Assembly: GCA_947464185.1 (NCBI GenBank)
Contig: CANHVY010000001.1
Span: forward strand, 124,001-188,000
DNA: 64,000 bases
DNA from: Burkholderiales bacterium
Lineage (GTDB): Bacteria; Pseudomonadota; Gammaproteobacteria; Burkholderiales; Burkholderiaceae_C
Direction of reading: 5' to 3'
In this document: positions 7,141-15,191 of the stretch, piece after piece
How positions within the stretch are numbered: the first letter of the stretch is position 1
Layout of the letters: every line of letters starts with the position of its first letter
The notes under the pieces: model-generated
Seen by the model: the letters and a program-made list of their open reading frames with translations, nothing else
What the model was told of the DNA's origin: nothing
The model's database searches: none
Program-made: the position numbers and the translations under genes

Positions 7141-8466
7141 ATGAAACGAGACCCCCTGCCGAGCGTGGATGAACAAGACCTGGGTGTGCTGCGCTTCCTG
7201 ACCTGCGGCAGCGTGGACGACGGCAAGAGCACCCTGATCGGCCGCCTGCTGTTCGACACCAAGGCCTTGCTCAGCGACACCCTGGCCACGCTGGAGCGCC
7301 ACGCGAGCCGACGTGGCTTGTCGGAGCTGGACCTCTCCTTGCTGACAGACGGCCTGATCGCTGAGCGCGAGCAGGGCATCACCATCGACGTGGCCTACCG
7401 CTACTTCGCAACTGCACGGCGCAAGTTCATCATCGCGGACGCACCAGGCCACGAGCAGTACACCCGCAACATGGTCACCGCGGCCTCCACGGCCGATGTC
7501 GCCGTGCTGCTGGTGGACGCGCGCAAGGGCCTGCTTCCCCAGACCCGTCGACACGCCACGGTGGCGGCGTTGCTGGGGGTGAGGCAGCTGATCCTGGCGG
7601 TGAACAAGATGGACCTCGTCGACGGTTCGCAGGCCGTGTTCGACGCCATCGTCGCGGATTTCAGCGCCTGGCTGTCACAGGCGGCGGTGGTCTCGGGGCG
7701 GGCGGCTCCTGACTGGGCGGCCCTGCCCCTGTCCGCCCTGCGTGGCGACATGGTCGTGGACCGTGGCGAAGGGCTGCACTGGTACCACGGGCCCACCTTG
7801 ATGGAATTGCTGGAGCAGGCCCCTGCCGGCGTGGAGGTGGCCGCGAGTCCCCTGCGGCTGCCGGTGCAGTGGGTGTGCCGGCCCTCGCAGGGCACCCCGG
7901 GCGCGGAGGGTCGCGGCTACGCGGGACGCCTGGAGTCCGGGCGCCTGGCGCTGGGCGATGAAGTGCTGGTGCTGCCCAGCGGGCAGCGCTCGCGCGTGAC
8001 GGCGCTGCGGCTGGGCGAGCGTGAGCTGCAGCAAGCCGTGGCCGGACAGTCGGTCACGGTGTCCCTGGCCGACGAGCGCGACATCTCCCGCGGCGACCTG
8101 CTCGTGCGTGCCCACGAAGCGGACGGTGCCGCCCCGGCACCGCAGCGCAGCCTGCAGGCCACGGTGTGCTGGCTGGGCCAGGCTCCCCTGTCGCCCGCCC
8201 GGGCCTACCTGCTGCGTCACCTGACCAGCCAGACCCAGGCGCGTGTGGACGCGATCCAGGCCCGCCTGGACATCCACACCCTGGAGTGGGACGCCCAGCC
8301 CGAGGCGCGGGCCACGCCCGTGGCCCTGAACGACATCGTCCGGCTGAGCCTGCAGCTTCAGCAGCCGGTATGCGCCGACCGCTACGCGGAGCAACGCGCT
8401 GGCGGCAGCTTCATCCTGGTGGACGCGGCCACCAACGCGACGGTGGCCGCGGGGGTCATCGGCTGA
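7141..8466 (+). CDS. cysN: Sulfate adenylyltransferase subunit 1 (CysN, GTPase)
   Basis: The 441-residue regulatory GTPase subunit of ATP sulfurylase, an EF-Tu relative. G1 motif CGSVDDGKST at residues 22-31, G3 DAPGHEQ at 100-106, and G4 NKMD at 155-158, then beta-barrel domains II and III. There is no fused C-terminal APS kinase (CysC) domain, which fits an APS-reducing pathway. The start ATG at 7141 follows cysD closely. The next gene begins 185 bp downstream after a region with two direct repeats, so cysN is probably the last gene of the operon. Confidence 0.95.
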   Translation: MKRDPLPSVDEQDLGVLRFLTCGSVDDGKSTLIGRLLFDTKALLSDTLATLERHASRRGLSELDLSLLTDGLIAEREQGITIDVAYRYFATARRKFIIADAPGHEQYTRNMVTAASTADVAVLLVDARKGLLPQTRRHATVAALLGVRQLILAVNKMDLVDGSQAVFDAIVADFSAWLSQAAVVSGRAAPDWAALPLSALRGDMVVDRGEGLHWYHGPTLMELLEQAPAGVEVAASPLRLPVQWVCRPSQGTPGAEGRGYAGRLESGRLALGDEVLVLPSGQRSRVTALRLGERELQQAVAGQSVTVSLADERDISRGDLLVRAHEADGAAPAPQRSLQATVCWLGQAPLSPARAYLLRHLTSQTQARVDAIQARLDIHTLEWDAQPEARATPVALNDIVRLSLQLQQPVCADRYAEQRAGGSFILVDAATNATVAAGVIG

Positions 8467-8596
8467 GCCAGCGCCGCGGCGCCGCCGTTCACGCGGGGAA
8501 GTTCGTGGCGCGGGCCGACAAGCGATTCCCGCGCAGGAGCACTGGGCGGCAGGCAGGCTCCACGGGGGACGCATGAGGGCGCTCCAAGAGGCCGAT

Positions 8597-8633
8597 TCAT
8601 GTGGCCTTTCGTGCGCCCCCTCATGTGGGCCTT
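8597..8633 (+). repeat. Two direct repeats TCATGTGG(G)CCTT before the molybdoenzyme gene
   Basis: TCATGTGGCCTT at 8597-8608 and TCATGTGGGCCTT at 8621-8633 are the same 12-mer with one inserted G, in direct orientation, 24 bp apart (start to start). They lie 19-55 bp upstream of the ATG at 8652, where a regulator could bind two half-sites on nearly the same helix face. The function is unknown. Confidence 0.4.
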
Positions 8634-8651
8634 GTGGCACATTGAGTGTCC

Positions 8652-10739
8652 ATGAAGTCCCTTGATTTCGCGCCACCCCCGGCTGACGACCAGCGGCCGG
8701 TCCTGGTCCGCGCCGCCTGTCCGCACGACTGCCCGGACACCTGTGCGATGCACGTCACCGTGCAGGCTGGGCGTGTCATCCGCATCCAGGGCGACCCGGA
8801 CCACCCGCCCACGCATGGCGCGCTATGCACCAAGGTCAGCCGGTATGCCGAGCGCAGCTACCACCCCGAGCGGGTGCTGCATCCGCTGAAGCGGGTGGGC
8901 CCCAAGGCCGGGCCGCCGCGCTTCCAGCGCATCGGCTGGGACGAGGCGCTGGACACCATCGCCGCGCGGCTGAAGGCCATCGCCGGGCGCGGGCCGGGCG
9001 CAGCGCAGGCCATCCTGCCCTACAGCTACGCCGGCACCATGGGCCTGGTCCAGGGCGAGAGCATGGCCGCCCGCTTCTTCCACCGCCTGGGCGCCTCGCG
9101 GCTGGACCGCACCATCTGCGCCAGCGCGGGTGCCGAAGGGCTGATGGCCACCTACGGCGGCAAGGTCGGCATGCACCTGGAGGACTATGCCCACGCGAAG
9201 CTGATCCTCATCTGGGGCAGTAACTCGATCGCCTCCAACCTGCACTTCTGGACCTTCGCCCAGCAGGCCAAGCGCCAGGGCGCCACGCTGGTGTGCATCG
9301 ACCCACGCCGCACCGAGACGGCCGACAAATGCCACCAGCACCTGGCCCTGCGACCGGGCAGCGATGGCGCGCTGGCCCTGGCGCTGATGCACGAACTGGT
9401 CACGCAGGACCTGCTGGACCACGACTACCTGGCGCAGCACGTGGAGGGCTGGCCGGCGCTGCGTGAACGCGCACTGCAGTGGACGCCCGAACGTGCCGCC
9501 TCGGTGTGCGGCCTGGAAGCCGGGAAGATCCGCGATCTGGCGCTGCTGTACGGCCGCACGCAGCCGGCGGCCATCCGCCTGAATTACGGCATGCAGCGCG
9601 CGCATGGCGGCGGCAACGCCGTGCGCCTGGTGGCGCTGCTGCCCTGCCTGACCGGCGCGTGGCGGCATCGGGGGGGTGGGATGCTGCTGTCGGCTTCCGG
9701 CTGGTTCGGCCCGGCGGTGGATGCCGCCGCCCTGGAGCGGCCGGACCTGATGCCCCGGCCGCTGCCGCGCATCGTCAACATGAGCACCATCGGTGACGAT
9801 TTGCTGCGCCAGGCCTCACCCACGTTCGGCCCGCGCATCGAGGCCGTGGTGGTCTACAACAGCAACCCGGTGGCGGTGGCGCCGCAGTCGCGCCAGGTGG
9901 TGGCCGGCTTTGCGCGCGAGGACCTGTTCACCGTGGTGCTGGAGCATTTCATGACCGACACCGCCGATATGGCGGACATCGTGCTGCCGGCCACCACGCA
10001 GCTGGAGCACCTGGATGTGCACCGTTCCTACGGCCACACCTATGCGCTGATCAACCACCCGGCCATCGCGCCCGTGGGCGAAGCCCGGCCGAACACGGCC
10101 GTCTTCCGTGCGCTGGCGCAGCGCATGGGCTTTGAAGACCCCTGCTTTGCCGACAGCGACGAGGACCTGGCCCGCCAGGCTTTCCGGCCCGATCAGGTGG
10201 ATTTTGAGCAGTTGCAGGCCCGCGGCTGGGTGCGGCTGCCTGTGCCCGCGCGGCCCTTCGCCGAAGGGGGATTTCCCACGCCCTCCGGCCGGGCGTGGGC
10301 GGACCATCCGCAGCTCGGTGTGCCCGATCACATCCCCAACCACGAGAGCCCGGAGTCCACGCCGGCGCTGGCCGCGCGCTACCCTCTGGCCATGATCTCG
10401 CCGCCCGCACGGCACTTCCTCAACTCCACCTTCGTCAACGTCAAGAGCCTGCGCGACATCGATGGCGAGCCGCTGCTGGAGATCCACCCCGAGGATGCAA
10501 AGGCGCGCGGGTTGGCCGACGGCAGCGTGGTGGACGTCTTCAATGACCGCGGGGTTTACCGCTGCAAGGCCGCGGTGAGCACCCGTGCCCGGCCCGGGGT
10601 GGTGAACGGCCTGGGCATCTGGTGGCGCAAGCTGGGGCTGGACGGCACCAACGTCAACGAACTCACGCACCAGCGCCTGACGGACCTGGGCCGCGCGCCG
10701 GCCTTCTACGACTGCCTGGTGGAGGTGCGGGCAGCGTGA
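8652..10739 (+). CDS. Molybdopterin oxidoreductase (bis-MGD, DMSO reductase superfamily)
   Basis: A 695-residue cytoplasm-type molybdoenzyme with an N-terminal 4Fe-4S site CPHDCPDTCAM...GALCTKVSRY, a molybdopterin-binding core (WGSNSIASNLHFW, CIDPRRTETADKC) and a C-terminal dinucleotide-binding domain (ARHFLNSTFVNVK, GVVNGLGIWWRK). No twin-arginine signal is visible, so it likely stays in the cytoplasm. The family includes formate dehydrogenase-like and assimilatory nitrate-type enzymes; the substrate cannot be assigned, and no electron-transfer subunit is adjacent. ATG 8652 is preferred, with a GTG two codons upstream (8646) possible. The stop overlaps the next gene's GTG (10736). Molybdate for the cofactor would come from an uptake system such as modABC at the far end of the window. 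Confidence 0.88.
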   Translation: MKSLDFAPPPADDQRPVLVRAACPHDCPDTCAMHVTVQAGRVIRIQGDPDHPPTHGALCTKVSRYAERSYHPERVLHPLKRVGPKAGPPRFQRIGWDEALDTIAARLKAIAGRGPGAAQAILPYSYAGTMGLVQGESMAARFFHRLGASRLDRTICASAGAEGLMATYGGKVGMHLEDYAHAKLILIWGSNSIASNLHFWTFAQQAKRQGATLVCIDPRRTETADKCHQHLALRPGSDGALALALMHELVTQDLLDHDYLAQHVEGWPALRERALQWTPERAASVCGLEAGKIRDLALLYGRTQPAAIRLNYGMQRAHGGGNAVRLVALLPCLTGAWRHRGGGMLLSASGWFGPAVDAAALERPDLMPRPLPRIVNMSTIGDDLLRQASPTFGPRIEAVVVYNSNPVAVAPQSRQVVAGFAREDLFTVVLEHFMTDTADMADIVLPATTQLEHLDVHRSYGHTYALINHPAIAPVGEARPNTAVFRALAQRMGFEDPCFADSDEDLARQAFRPDQVDFEQLQARGWVRLPVPARPFAEGGFPTPSGRAWADHPQLGVPDHIPNHESPESTPALAARYPLAMISPPARHFLNSTFVNVKSLRDIDGEPLLEIHPEDAKARGLADGSVVDVFNDRGVYRCKAAVSTRARPGVVNGLGIWWRKLGLDGTNVNELTHQRLTDLGRAPAFYDCLVEVRAA

Positions 10740-11803
10740 AGCGCTTGTGGCGTTTGCTGGCCGGTGTTTTCTTGGCCACGTCCCTGGCGGGTTGCAGCAC
10801 CCTGGGCTATGTCGCCCAATCGGTGGGCGGCCATCTGGACCTGATGCAGCGCGCCCGGCCCGTGGAGCAATGGGTGGCCGACCCCGCAACGCCCGACGCC
10901 CTGCGCGAGCGGCTGCGACTGGCCCAGCGCCTGCGTGCCTTTGCTTCAGATGAGCTGAAGCTGCCGGACAACGCCAGTTACCGCCGCTTCGCCCAACTGG
11001 ACCGCAGCGCCGTGGTGTGGAACGTGGTCGCCACGCCCGAGCTGTCGCTCACGCTGCAGACCTGGTGCTTCCCGGTGATGGGCTGCGTCGGCTACCGCGG
11101 CTACTTCGAGCGCGCGCCGGCCGACCAGCTGGCGACCGAGTTGCGCGCGCAGGGCCTGGACGTCAGCGTCTACGGCGTGCCGGCCTACTCCACCCTGGGC
11201 TGGACCAACTGGCTGGGGGGCGACCCGCTGCTCAGCACCTTCATCCGCTGGCCTGAGTCCGAGCTGGCGCGGCTGCTCTTTCATGAGCTGGCGCACCAGG
11301 TGGTCTATGTGGCCGATGACACGGCTTTCAACGAGTCTTTCGCCACGGCGGTGGAGCGCCTGGGCCTGCAGCGCTGGCTGGCCGGGTCAGGCTCGGCGGC
11401 GCAGCAGGAGGCGGCCGCGTTGGAGGCCCGGCGCCAGGATTTCCGCCGCATCACGGCGCAGGCGCGGCGTGATCTTCAAGCCTTGTACCTCAGCCGCCTG
11501 GCCCCGGAGGCCATGCGGGAGCGCAAGGCCACGCGCTTGCAGCAGCTTCGCGAGGACCACGAACGTTTGAAGGCCGGCCCCTGGCAGGGCTTCACGGGCT
11601 ACGACGCCTGGTTCGCCCAGGTCAACAACGCCTCGCTGGCCGTCCAGGGCGCCTATGAAGACCTGGTGCCGGCTTTCGAGGCCTTGTTTGAGCGCCAGAG
11701 CCGCGACTTCACACGCTTCTACGCTGAAGTGACCCGGCTGGCCGCCTTGCCGACGGCGCAGCGGCGGGCTGCGCTTCTTGCAATGCCGACGAGCGCGCCG
11801 TGA
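10736..11803 (+). CDS. Predicted zinc aminopeptidase lipoprotein (COG4324-like)
   Basis: A 355-residue protein with a lipoprotein signal: a basic start, hydrophobic stretch and lipobox LAGC with C20. The zinc-protease motif HELAH is at 183-187, with a further candidate ligand E200 in FNESFATAVERLG, matching the predicted aminopeptidase family COG4324. It is expected to be membrane-anchored and periplasm-facing. The start GTG (10736) overlaps the stop of the molybdoenzyme gene, indicating coupling, though no functional link between the two is evident. The middle and C-terminal parts are helical and charged (REDHERLKAGPWQGFTGYD). The peptidase substrate is unknown. Confidence 0.82.
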   Translation: MKRLWRLLAGVFLATSLAGCSTLGYVAQSVGGHLDLMQRARPVEQWVADPATPDALRERLRLAQRLRAFASDELKLPDNASYRRFAQLDRSAVVWNVVATPELSLTLQTWCFPVMGCVGYRGYFERAPADQLATELRAQGLDVSVYGVPAYSTLGWTNWLGGDPLLSTFIRWPESELARLLFHELAHQVVYVADDTAFNESFATAVERLGLQRWLAGSGSAAQQEAAALEARRQDFRRITAQARRDLQALYLSRLAPEAMRERKATRLQQLREDHERLKAGPWQGFTGYDAWFAQVNNASLAVQGAYEDLVPAFEALFERQSRDFTRFYAEVTRLAALPTAQRRAALLAMPTSAP

Positions 11804-11927
11804 GCCCACTCCGGGCCCCGCGTGGCGTTGAAGGCGGGCGATGTCCTACTGAGCCGCAGGCCCGGGACGCGTCGGGGACACTCGGCGCCCTGCAAAGGCG
11901 TCGCCACCCTCGTTTCTGGACCCCACC

Positions 11928-12224
11928 ATGCCCGACATCCACATCCGCCGCGAGCACAACCTGGGGTTGGAGGCCGCGCGCACCGTGGCCCAGCGCTGGA
12001 TGGACGACGCGCAGGACCGTCTGGGCATGACCTGCGCCTGCACCCCGGGGTCCGCGGGCGACACCATACGCTTCGAGCGCGCCGGCGCCAGCGGCACCGT
12101 GGAGGTGTCGGCCCAGTGCTTCGAGCTGCGGGCCCGCCTGGGTTTCCTGCTGGGCGCCTTCAGCGAGCGCATCGAGCAGGAGATCACGAGGAATCTGGAC
12201 GAGCTGCTGGCACGTCCCGGCTGA
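11928..12224 (+). CDS. Polyhydroxyalkanoic acid system family protein
   Basis: A 98-residue protein resembling the small polyhydroxyalkanoate-system family (PHA granule region protein) common in Burkholderiales. Visible features: MPDIHIRREHNLGLEAARTV at the N-terminus, a central beta-rich part DTIRFERAGASGTVEVS, and a C-terminal ELRARLGFLLGAFSERIEQEI. Its role with PHA granules is inferred from the family; no phasin or PHA synthase gene is nearby. The 124 bp upstream of the start hold no recognisable element. Confidence 0.75.
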   Translation: MPDIHIRREHNLGLEAARTVAQRWMDDAQDRLGMTCACTPGSAGDTIRFERAGASGTVEVSAQCFELRARLGFLLGAFSERIEQEITRNLDELLARPG

Positions 12225-12258
12225 TCGGGCCGCGGCCGGTCGCCGCAGCAGCCCTGCC

Positions 12259-12264
12259 TACAAT
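12259..12264 (+). promoter_or_regulatory. Probable -10 hexamer TACAAT for the ABC exporter operon
   Basis: TACAAT ends 9 bp before the ATG at 12274. If used, transcription would start within about 3 bases of the start codon, giving a nearly leaderless mRNA. No good -35 is visible. The same arrangement occurs before several other genes in the window. Confidence 0.45.
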
Positions 12265-12273
12265 CCGGGGTTC

Positions 12274-13230
12274 ATGCTCAGCAGCGCAGCCGCCATCGCC
12301 TTCCGCCACGTCGGCAAGACCTACACCGGATCCCGCGGCACGCTCCGGGCGCTCGATGATGTCAGCTTAGACATCGGCCAGGGCGAGTTCTTCGGCCTGC
12401 TCGGGCCCAATGGCGCGGGCAAGACCACGCTGATCAGCATCCTGGCCGGACTGGCGCGGGCCACCGAGGGTACTGTCACGGTGATGGGCCACGACGTGGT
12501 GACCGACTACGCCGCCGCGCGCAAGGCGCTGGGCATCGTGCCGCAGGAGCTGGTGTTCGACCCCTTCTTCAGCGTGCGCGAGACGCTGCGCATCCAGAGC
12601 GGCTACTTTGGCGTGAAGGGCAACGAGGCCTGGATCGACGAAGTGCTGGCCGAACTGGGCCTGACCGACAAGGCGCACGCCAACATGCGCCAACTTTCAG
12701 GCGGCATGAAGCGCCGCGTGCTGGTGGCCCAGGCCCTGGTGCACCGCCCGCCTGTCATCGTGCTGGACGAGCCCACGGCCGGCGTGGACGTGGAACTGCG
12801 CCAGATGCTGTGGAAGTTCATCGCGCGCCTGAACCGCGAAGGCCACACGGTGCTGCTGACCACGCACTACCTGGAGGAGGCGGAGGCGCTGTGCCATCGC
12901 ATCGCCATGCTCAAGGCCGGCCGGGTGGTGGCGCTGGACCGCACCTCGGCGCTGCTGGCGGGCACCGCCAGCACCATGCTGCGCTTCAAGACCGACCAGG
13001 CGCTGCCGCCGGTTCTGGCCGCGCAGGCCCGTGTCACCGGCCGCATCGTTCAACTGAAAGCGCATGACGCGGCCGAGGTGGAGCAGCACCTGGCGGCCTT
13101 GCGACAGGCCGGCATCGTGCCCGAAGACCTGGAGATCGGCCGCGCAGACCTGGAGGATGTGTTCGTGCAGATCATGAGCGGGGCCGATCCGTCGCCGTCG
13201 GCCGCGCCAGGGCAGGGGGTGCTGGCATGA
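12274..13230 (+). CDS. ABC exporter ATP-binding protein (YadG/NodI-like)
   Basis: A 318-residue ABC ATPase of the ABC-2 exporter class. Walker A GPNGAGKT near residue 46, Q-loop (IVPQELVFDPFFSV), signature LSGGMKRRV near 147, Walker B VIVLDEPTAGVD and switch His in LLTTHYLEEAEALC. The C-terminal ~90 residues form the usual accessory region of these ATPases. The start of the permease gene overlaps the stop (ATGA at 13227). The pair upstream of bolA-murA-his is a recurring Burkholderiales arrangement. The transported substrate is unknown. Confidence 0.9.
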   Translation: MLSSAAAIAFRHVGKTYTGSRGTLRALDDVSLDIGQGEFFGLLGPNGAGKTTLISILAGLARATEGTVTVMGHDVVTDYAAARKALGIVPQELVFDPFFSVRETLRIQSGYFGVKGNEAWIDEVLAELGLTDKAHANMRQLSGGMKRRVLVAQALVHRPPVIVLDEPTAGVDVELRQMLWKFIARLNREGHTVLLTTHYLEEAEALCHRIAMLKAGRVVALDRTSALLAGTASTMLRFKTDQALPPVLAAQARVTGRIVQLKAHDAAEVEQHLAALRQAGIVPEDLEIGRADLEDVFVQIMSGADPSPSAAPGQGVLA

Positions 13231-14015
13231 CCGGCATGGCTGGCAAAGGCGGCTTCAGGCTGGAGGGCGTGGGCCCGCTGCTGCGCAAGGAGGTGCTGCG
13301 CTTCTGGAAGGTGGCGTTCCAGACCGTGGCTGCGCCGGTGCTGACGGCCATGCTCTACCTGCTGATCTTCGGGCACGTGCTGGAAGACCACGTCGAGGTC
13401 TTTCCTGGCGTGGGCTACACCAGCTTCCTCATCCCTGGGCTGGTGATGATGAGCGTGCTGCAGAACAGCTTCGCCAACAGCAGTTCGTCGCTGATCCAGA
13501 GCAAGATCACGGGCAACCTGGTGTTCCTGCTGGTCACGCCGCTGTCCCCGGCGGCCTGGTACCTGGCCTACGTGGGGGCCTCCATCGTCCGGGGCTTGTG
13601 CGTGGGCACGGGTGTGCTGCTGGTGACGGTGTGGTTCGCGCCCCCGGGCCTGGCAGAGCCTTGGTGGGCGATCGTGTTCGCCGTGCTGGGTGCGGGCATG
13701 CTGGGTTCCCTGGGCTTGATTGCCGGGCTGTGGGCCGACAAGTTCGACCAGCTCGCCGCCTTCCAGAACTTCTTCATCATGCCGATGACCTTCCTGGCCG
13801 GCGTCTTCTACTCGGTGCACTCCTTGCCGGCGTTCTGGCAGGGCGTCAGCCATCTGAACCCCTTCTTCTACATGATCGACGGCTTCCGCCGTGGCTTCTT
13901 TGGCGCCAGCGACGCTTCGCCCTGGCTGAGCCTGGCCGTGGTGGGCACGAGCTTCGTGCTGGTGGCCGGCATCGCCCTGCGCTTGCTGCACACGGGCTAC
14001 AAGATCCGTTCCTGA
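13227..14015 (+). CDS. ABC-2 type exporter permease (YadH/NodJ-like)
   Basis: A 262-residue inner-membrane protein with about six hydrophobic segments, partner of the ATPase just upstream (4-bp overlap). It has the family-typical features VGYTSFLIPGLVMMSVLQN near residue 70, a mid-protein loop NLVFLLVTPLSPAAWYLAYV and a C-terminal part with PMTFLAGVFYSVHSLP and LNPFFYMIDGFR. It would form a homodimeric channel exporting an unidentified compound such as a lipid, polysaccharide or drug. A well-placed ribosome-binding site (GAGGAG) lies between its stop and the next gene. Confidence 0.9.
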   Translation: MTGMAGKGGFRLEGVGPLLRKEVLRFWKVAFQTVAAPVLTAMLYLLIFGHVLEDHVEVFPGVGYTSFLIPGLVMMSVLQNSFANSSSSLIQSKITGNLVFLLVTPLSPAAWYLAYVGASIVRGLCVGTGVLLVTVWFAPPGLAEPWWAIVFAVLGAGMLGSLGLIAGLWADKFDQLAAFQNFFIMPMTFLAGVFYSVHSLPAFWQGVSHLNPFFYMIDGFRRGFFGASDASPWLSLAVVGTSFVLVAGIALRLLHTGYKIRS

Positions 14016-14028
14016 GGAGAAGGGGCCC

Positions 14029-14775
14029 ATGGACCACGCCGTGATGACCGACGAGGAACGCGCCCTGCGCGTGCAACTGGCCGCCTGCTACCGCGTGTTC
14101 CACCTGCTGGGCTGGACCGAGCTGATCTACAACCACATCACGGTGCGCGTGCCAGGCCCCGAGCGCCACTTCCTGATCAACCCCTTCGGCCTGCACTACA
14201 GCGAGGTCAAGGCGTCCAACCTGGTGAAGATCGATCTCGAAGGCCGCGTGATTGGCGACAGCACATGGCCAGTCAACCCCGCCGGGTTTGTCCTGCACTC
14301 GGCCATCCACCAGGGCATCGAGGGCGCGCACTGCGTCATGCACACGCACACCACCGCAGGCTGCGCCGTGGCCTGCAGCCAGGCCGGGCTGTCCATGGAC
14401 AACTTCTACTCCGCTCAGTTGCATGACCGCGTGGCTTACCACGACTTCGAGGGCATCACCGTGCATGCCGACGAGGGCCCGCGGGTCATCCGCTCCATCG
14501 GCCAGCGTCCGGCGGTCATCCTGCGCAACCACGGCCTGCTGGCCTGGGGCGACACGCTGCCCTACACCTTCGTCGTGTTGTGGACGCTGCAGCGCGCGTG
14601 CGAGATCCAGGTGGCGGGCGCCACCCTCGGGCCCACGGTCCCTGTTCCGGAGGCGGTACGGCGCAAGGCCAGCCAGGACGCCCTGCAGTTCGACCCCCGG
14701 CGCGGCGGCGGGCGTGACGCGTTCGCCGCCCTGGTGCGCATGGTGGACCGCATGGACCCGTCGTACAAGGATTGA
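14029..14775 (+). CDS. Class II aldolase/adducin-family protein
   Basis: A 248-residue member of the zinc-dependent class II aldolase/adducin family, which includes L-fuculose-phosphate aldolase and ribulose-5-phosphate 4-epimerase. Visible: LGWTELIYNHITVRVPG at the N-terminus, INPFGLHYSEVKASNLV, and the zinc site with MHTHTTAGCAVACSQAG plus the later ILRNHGLLAWG. Adducin-like proteins outside sugar operons usually have no assigned substrate and none is indicated here. AGGAG sits 11 bases before the ATG. The gene lies between the exporter and bolA, where I would expect bolA to follow directly, so it looks like a local insertion that kept the operon co-directional. Confidence 0.85.
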   Translation: MDHAVMTDEERALRVQLAACYRVFHLLGWTELIYNHITVRVPGPERHFLINPFGLHYSEVKASNLVKIDLEGRVIGDSTWPVNPAGFVLHSAIHQGIEGAHCVMHTHTTAGCAVACSQAGLSMDNFYSAQLHDRVAYHDFEGITVHADEGPRVIRSIGQRPAVILRNHGLLAWGDTLPYTFVVLWTLQRACEIQVAGATLGPTVPVPEAVRRKASQDALQFDPRRGGGRDAFAALVRMVDRMDPSYKD

Positions 14776-14814
14776 GGCTGTATCCACGCCGGCTCATCGT
14801 TGCGCAGCACGCCG

Positions 14815-14820
14815 GATAAT
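14815..14820 (+). promoter_or_regulatory. Possible -10 hexamer GATAAT before the BolA-like gene
   Basis: GATAAT ends 7 bp before the ATG at 14828, which would give a leaderless transcript. No convincing -35 at 16-18 bp. Listed because the same spacing recurs before mutM, pth, hrcA and the exporter ATPase. Confidence 0.35.
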
Positions 14821-14827
14821 CCTCCCC

Positions 14828-15100
14828 ATGGCCGATCCCACCCCTTTCGAAGTGCGCTCCTACATCGCCGCGGGCCTGCCCTGTGAACTGCTGGAGGTGG
14901 AGGGCGACGGGCGTCACTTCTTCGCCACCATCGTGAGCGCGGAGTTCGAGGGGCTGTCGCGCGTGCGCCGCCACCAGCGGGTCTACGCGGTGCTGGGCGA
15001 TAGAATGCGCGAGCAGATTCACGCGCTGTCCATGAAGACGCTCACCCCCGCCGAACACGCCAGCTCTGGCGCCTCGGCCCCCGCCCACCCCCACCACTGA
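14828..15100 (+). CDS. BolA/IbaG-family protein
   Basis: A 90-residue protein of the BolA family, which partners monothiol glutaredoxins in iron-sulfur trafficking and is linked to envelope regulation. It shows the [20 protein letters not shown] strand-helix region and [14 protein letters not shown], where the conserved RHR/Q-x-V-Y helix lies. The position just before murA matches ibaG, which precedes murA in many Proteobacteria. The C-terminal tail ([13 protein letters not shown]) is low-complexity and ends with histidines that could bind metal. Confidence 0.85.
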   Translation: MADPTPFEVRSYIAAGLPCELLEVEGDGRHFFATIVSAEFEGLSRVRRHQRVYAVLGDRMREQIHALSMKTLTPAEHASSGASAPAHPHH

Positions 15101-15191
15101 TCGGCCTGCGGCCTGCCGCGGGCGCTGGGTCCTGCGCCGCTGCCGGCGCATGGTGGTCCGGGCCTGCAGCGGGGCGCTCCCCCTGCAACGC

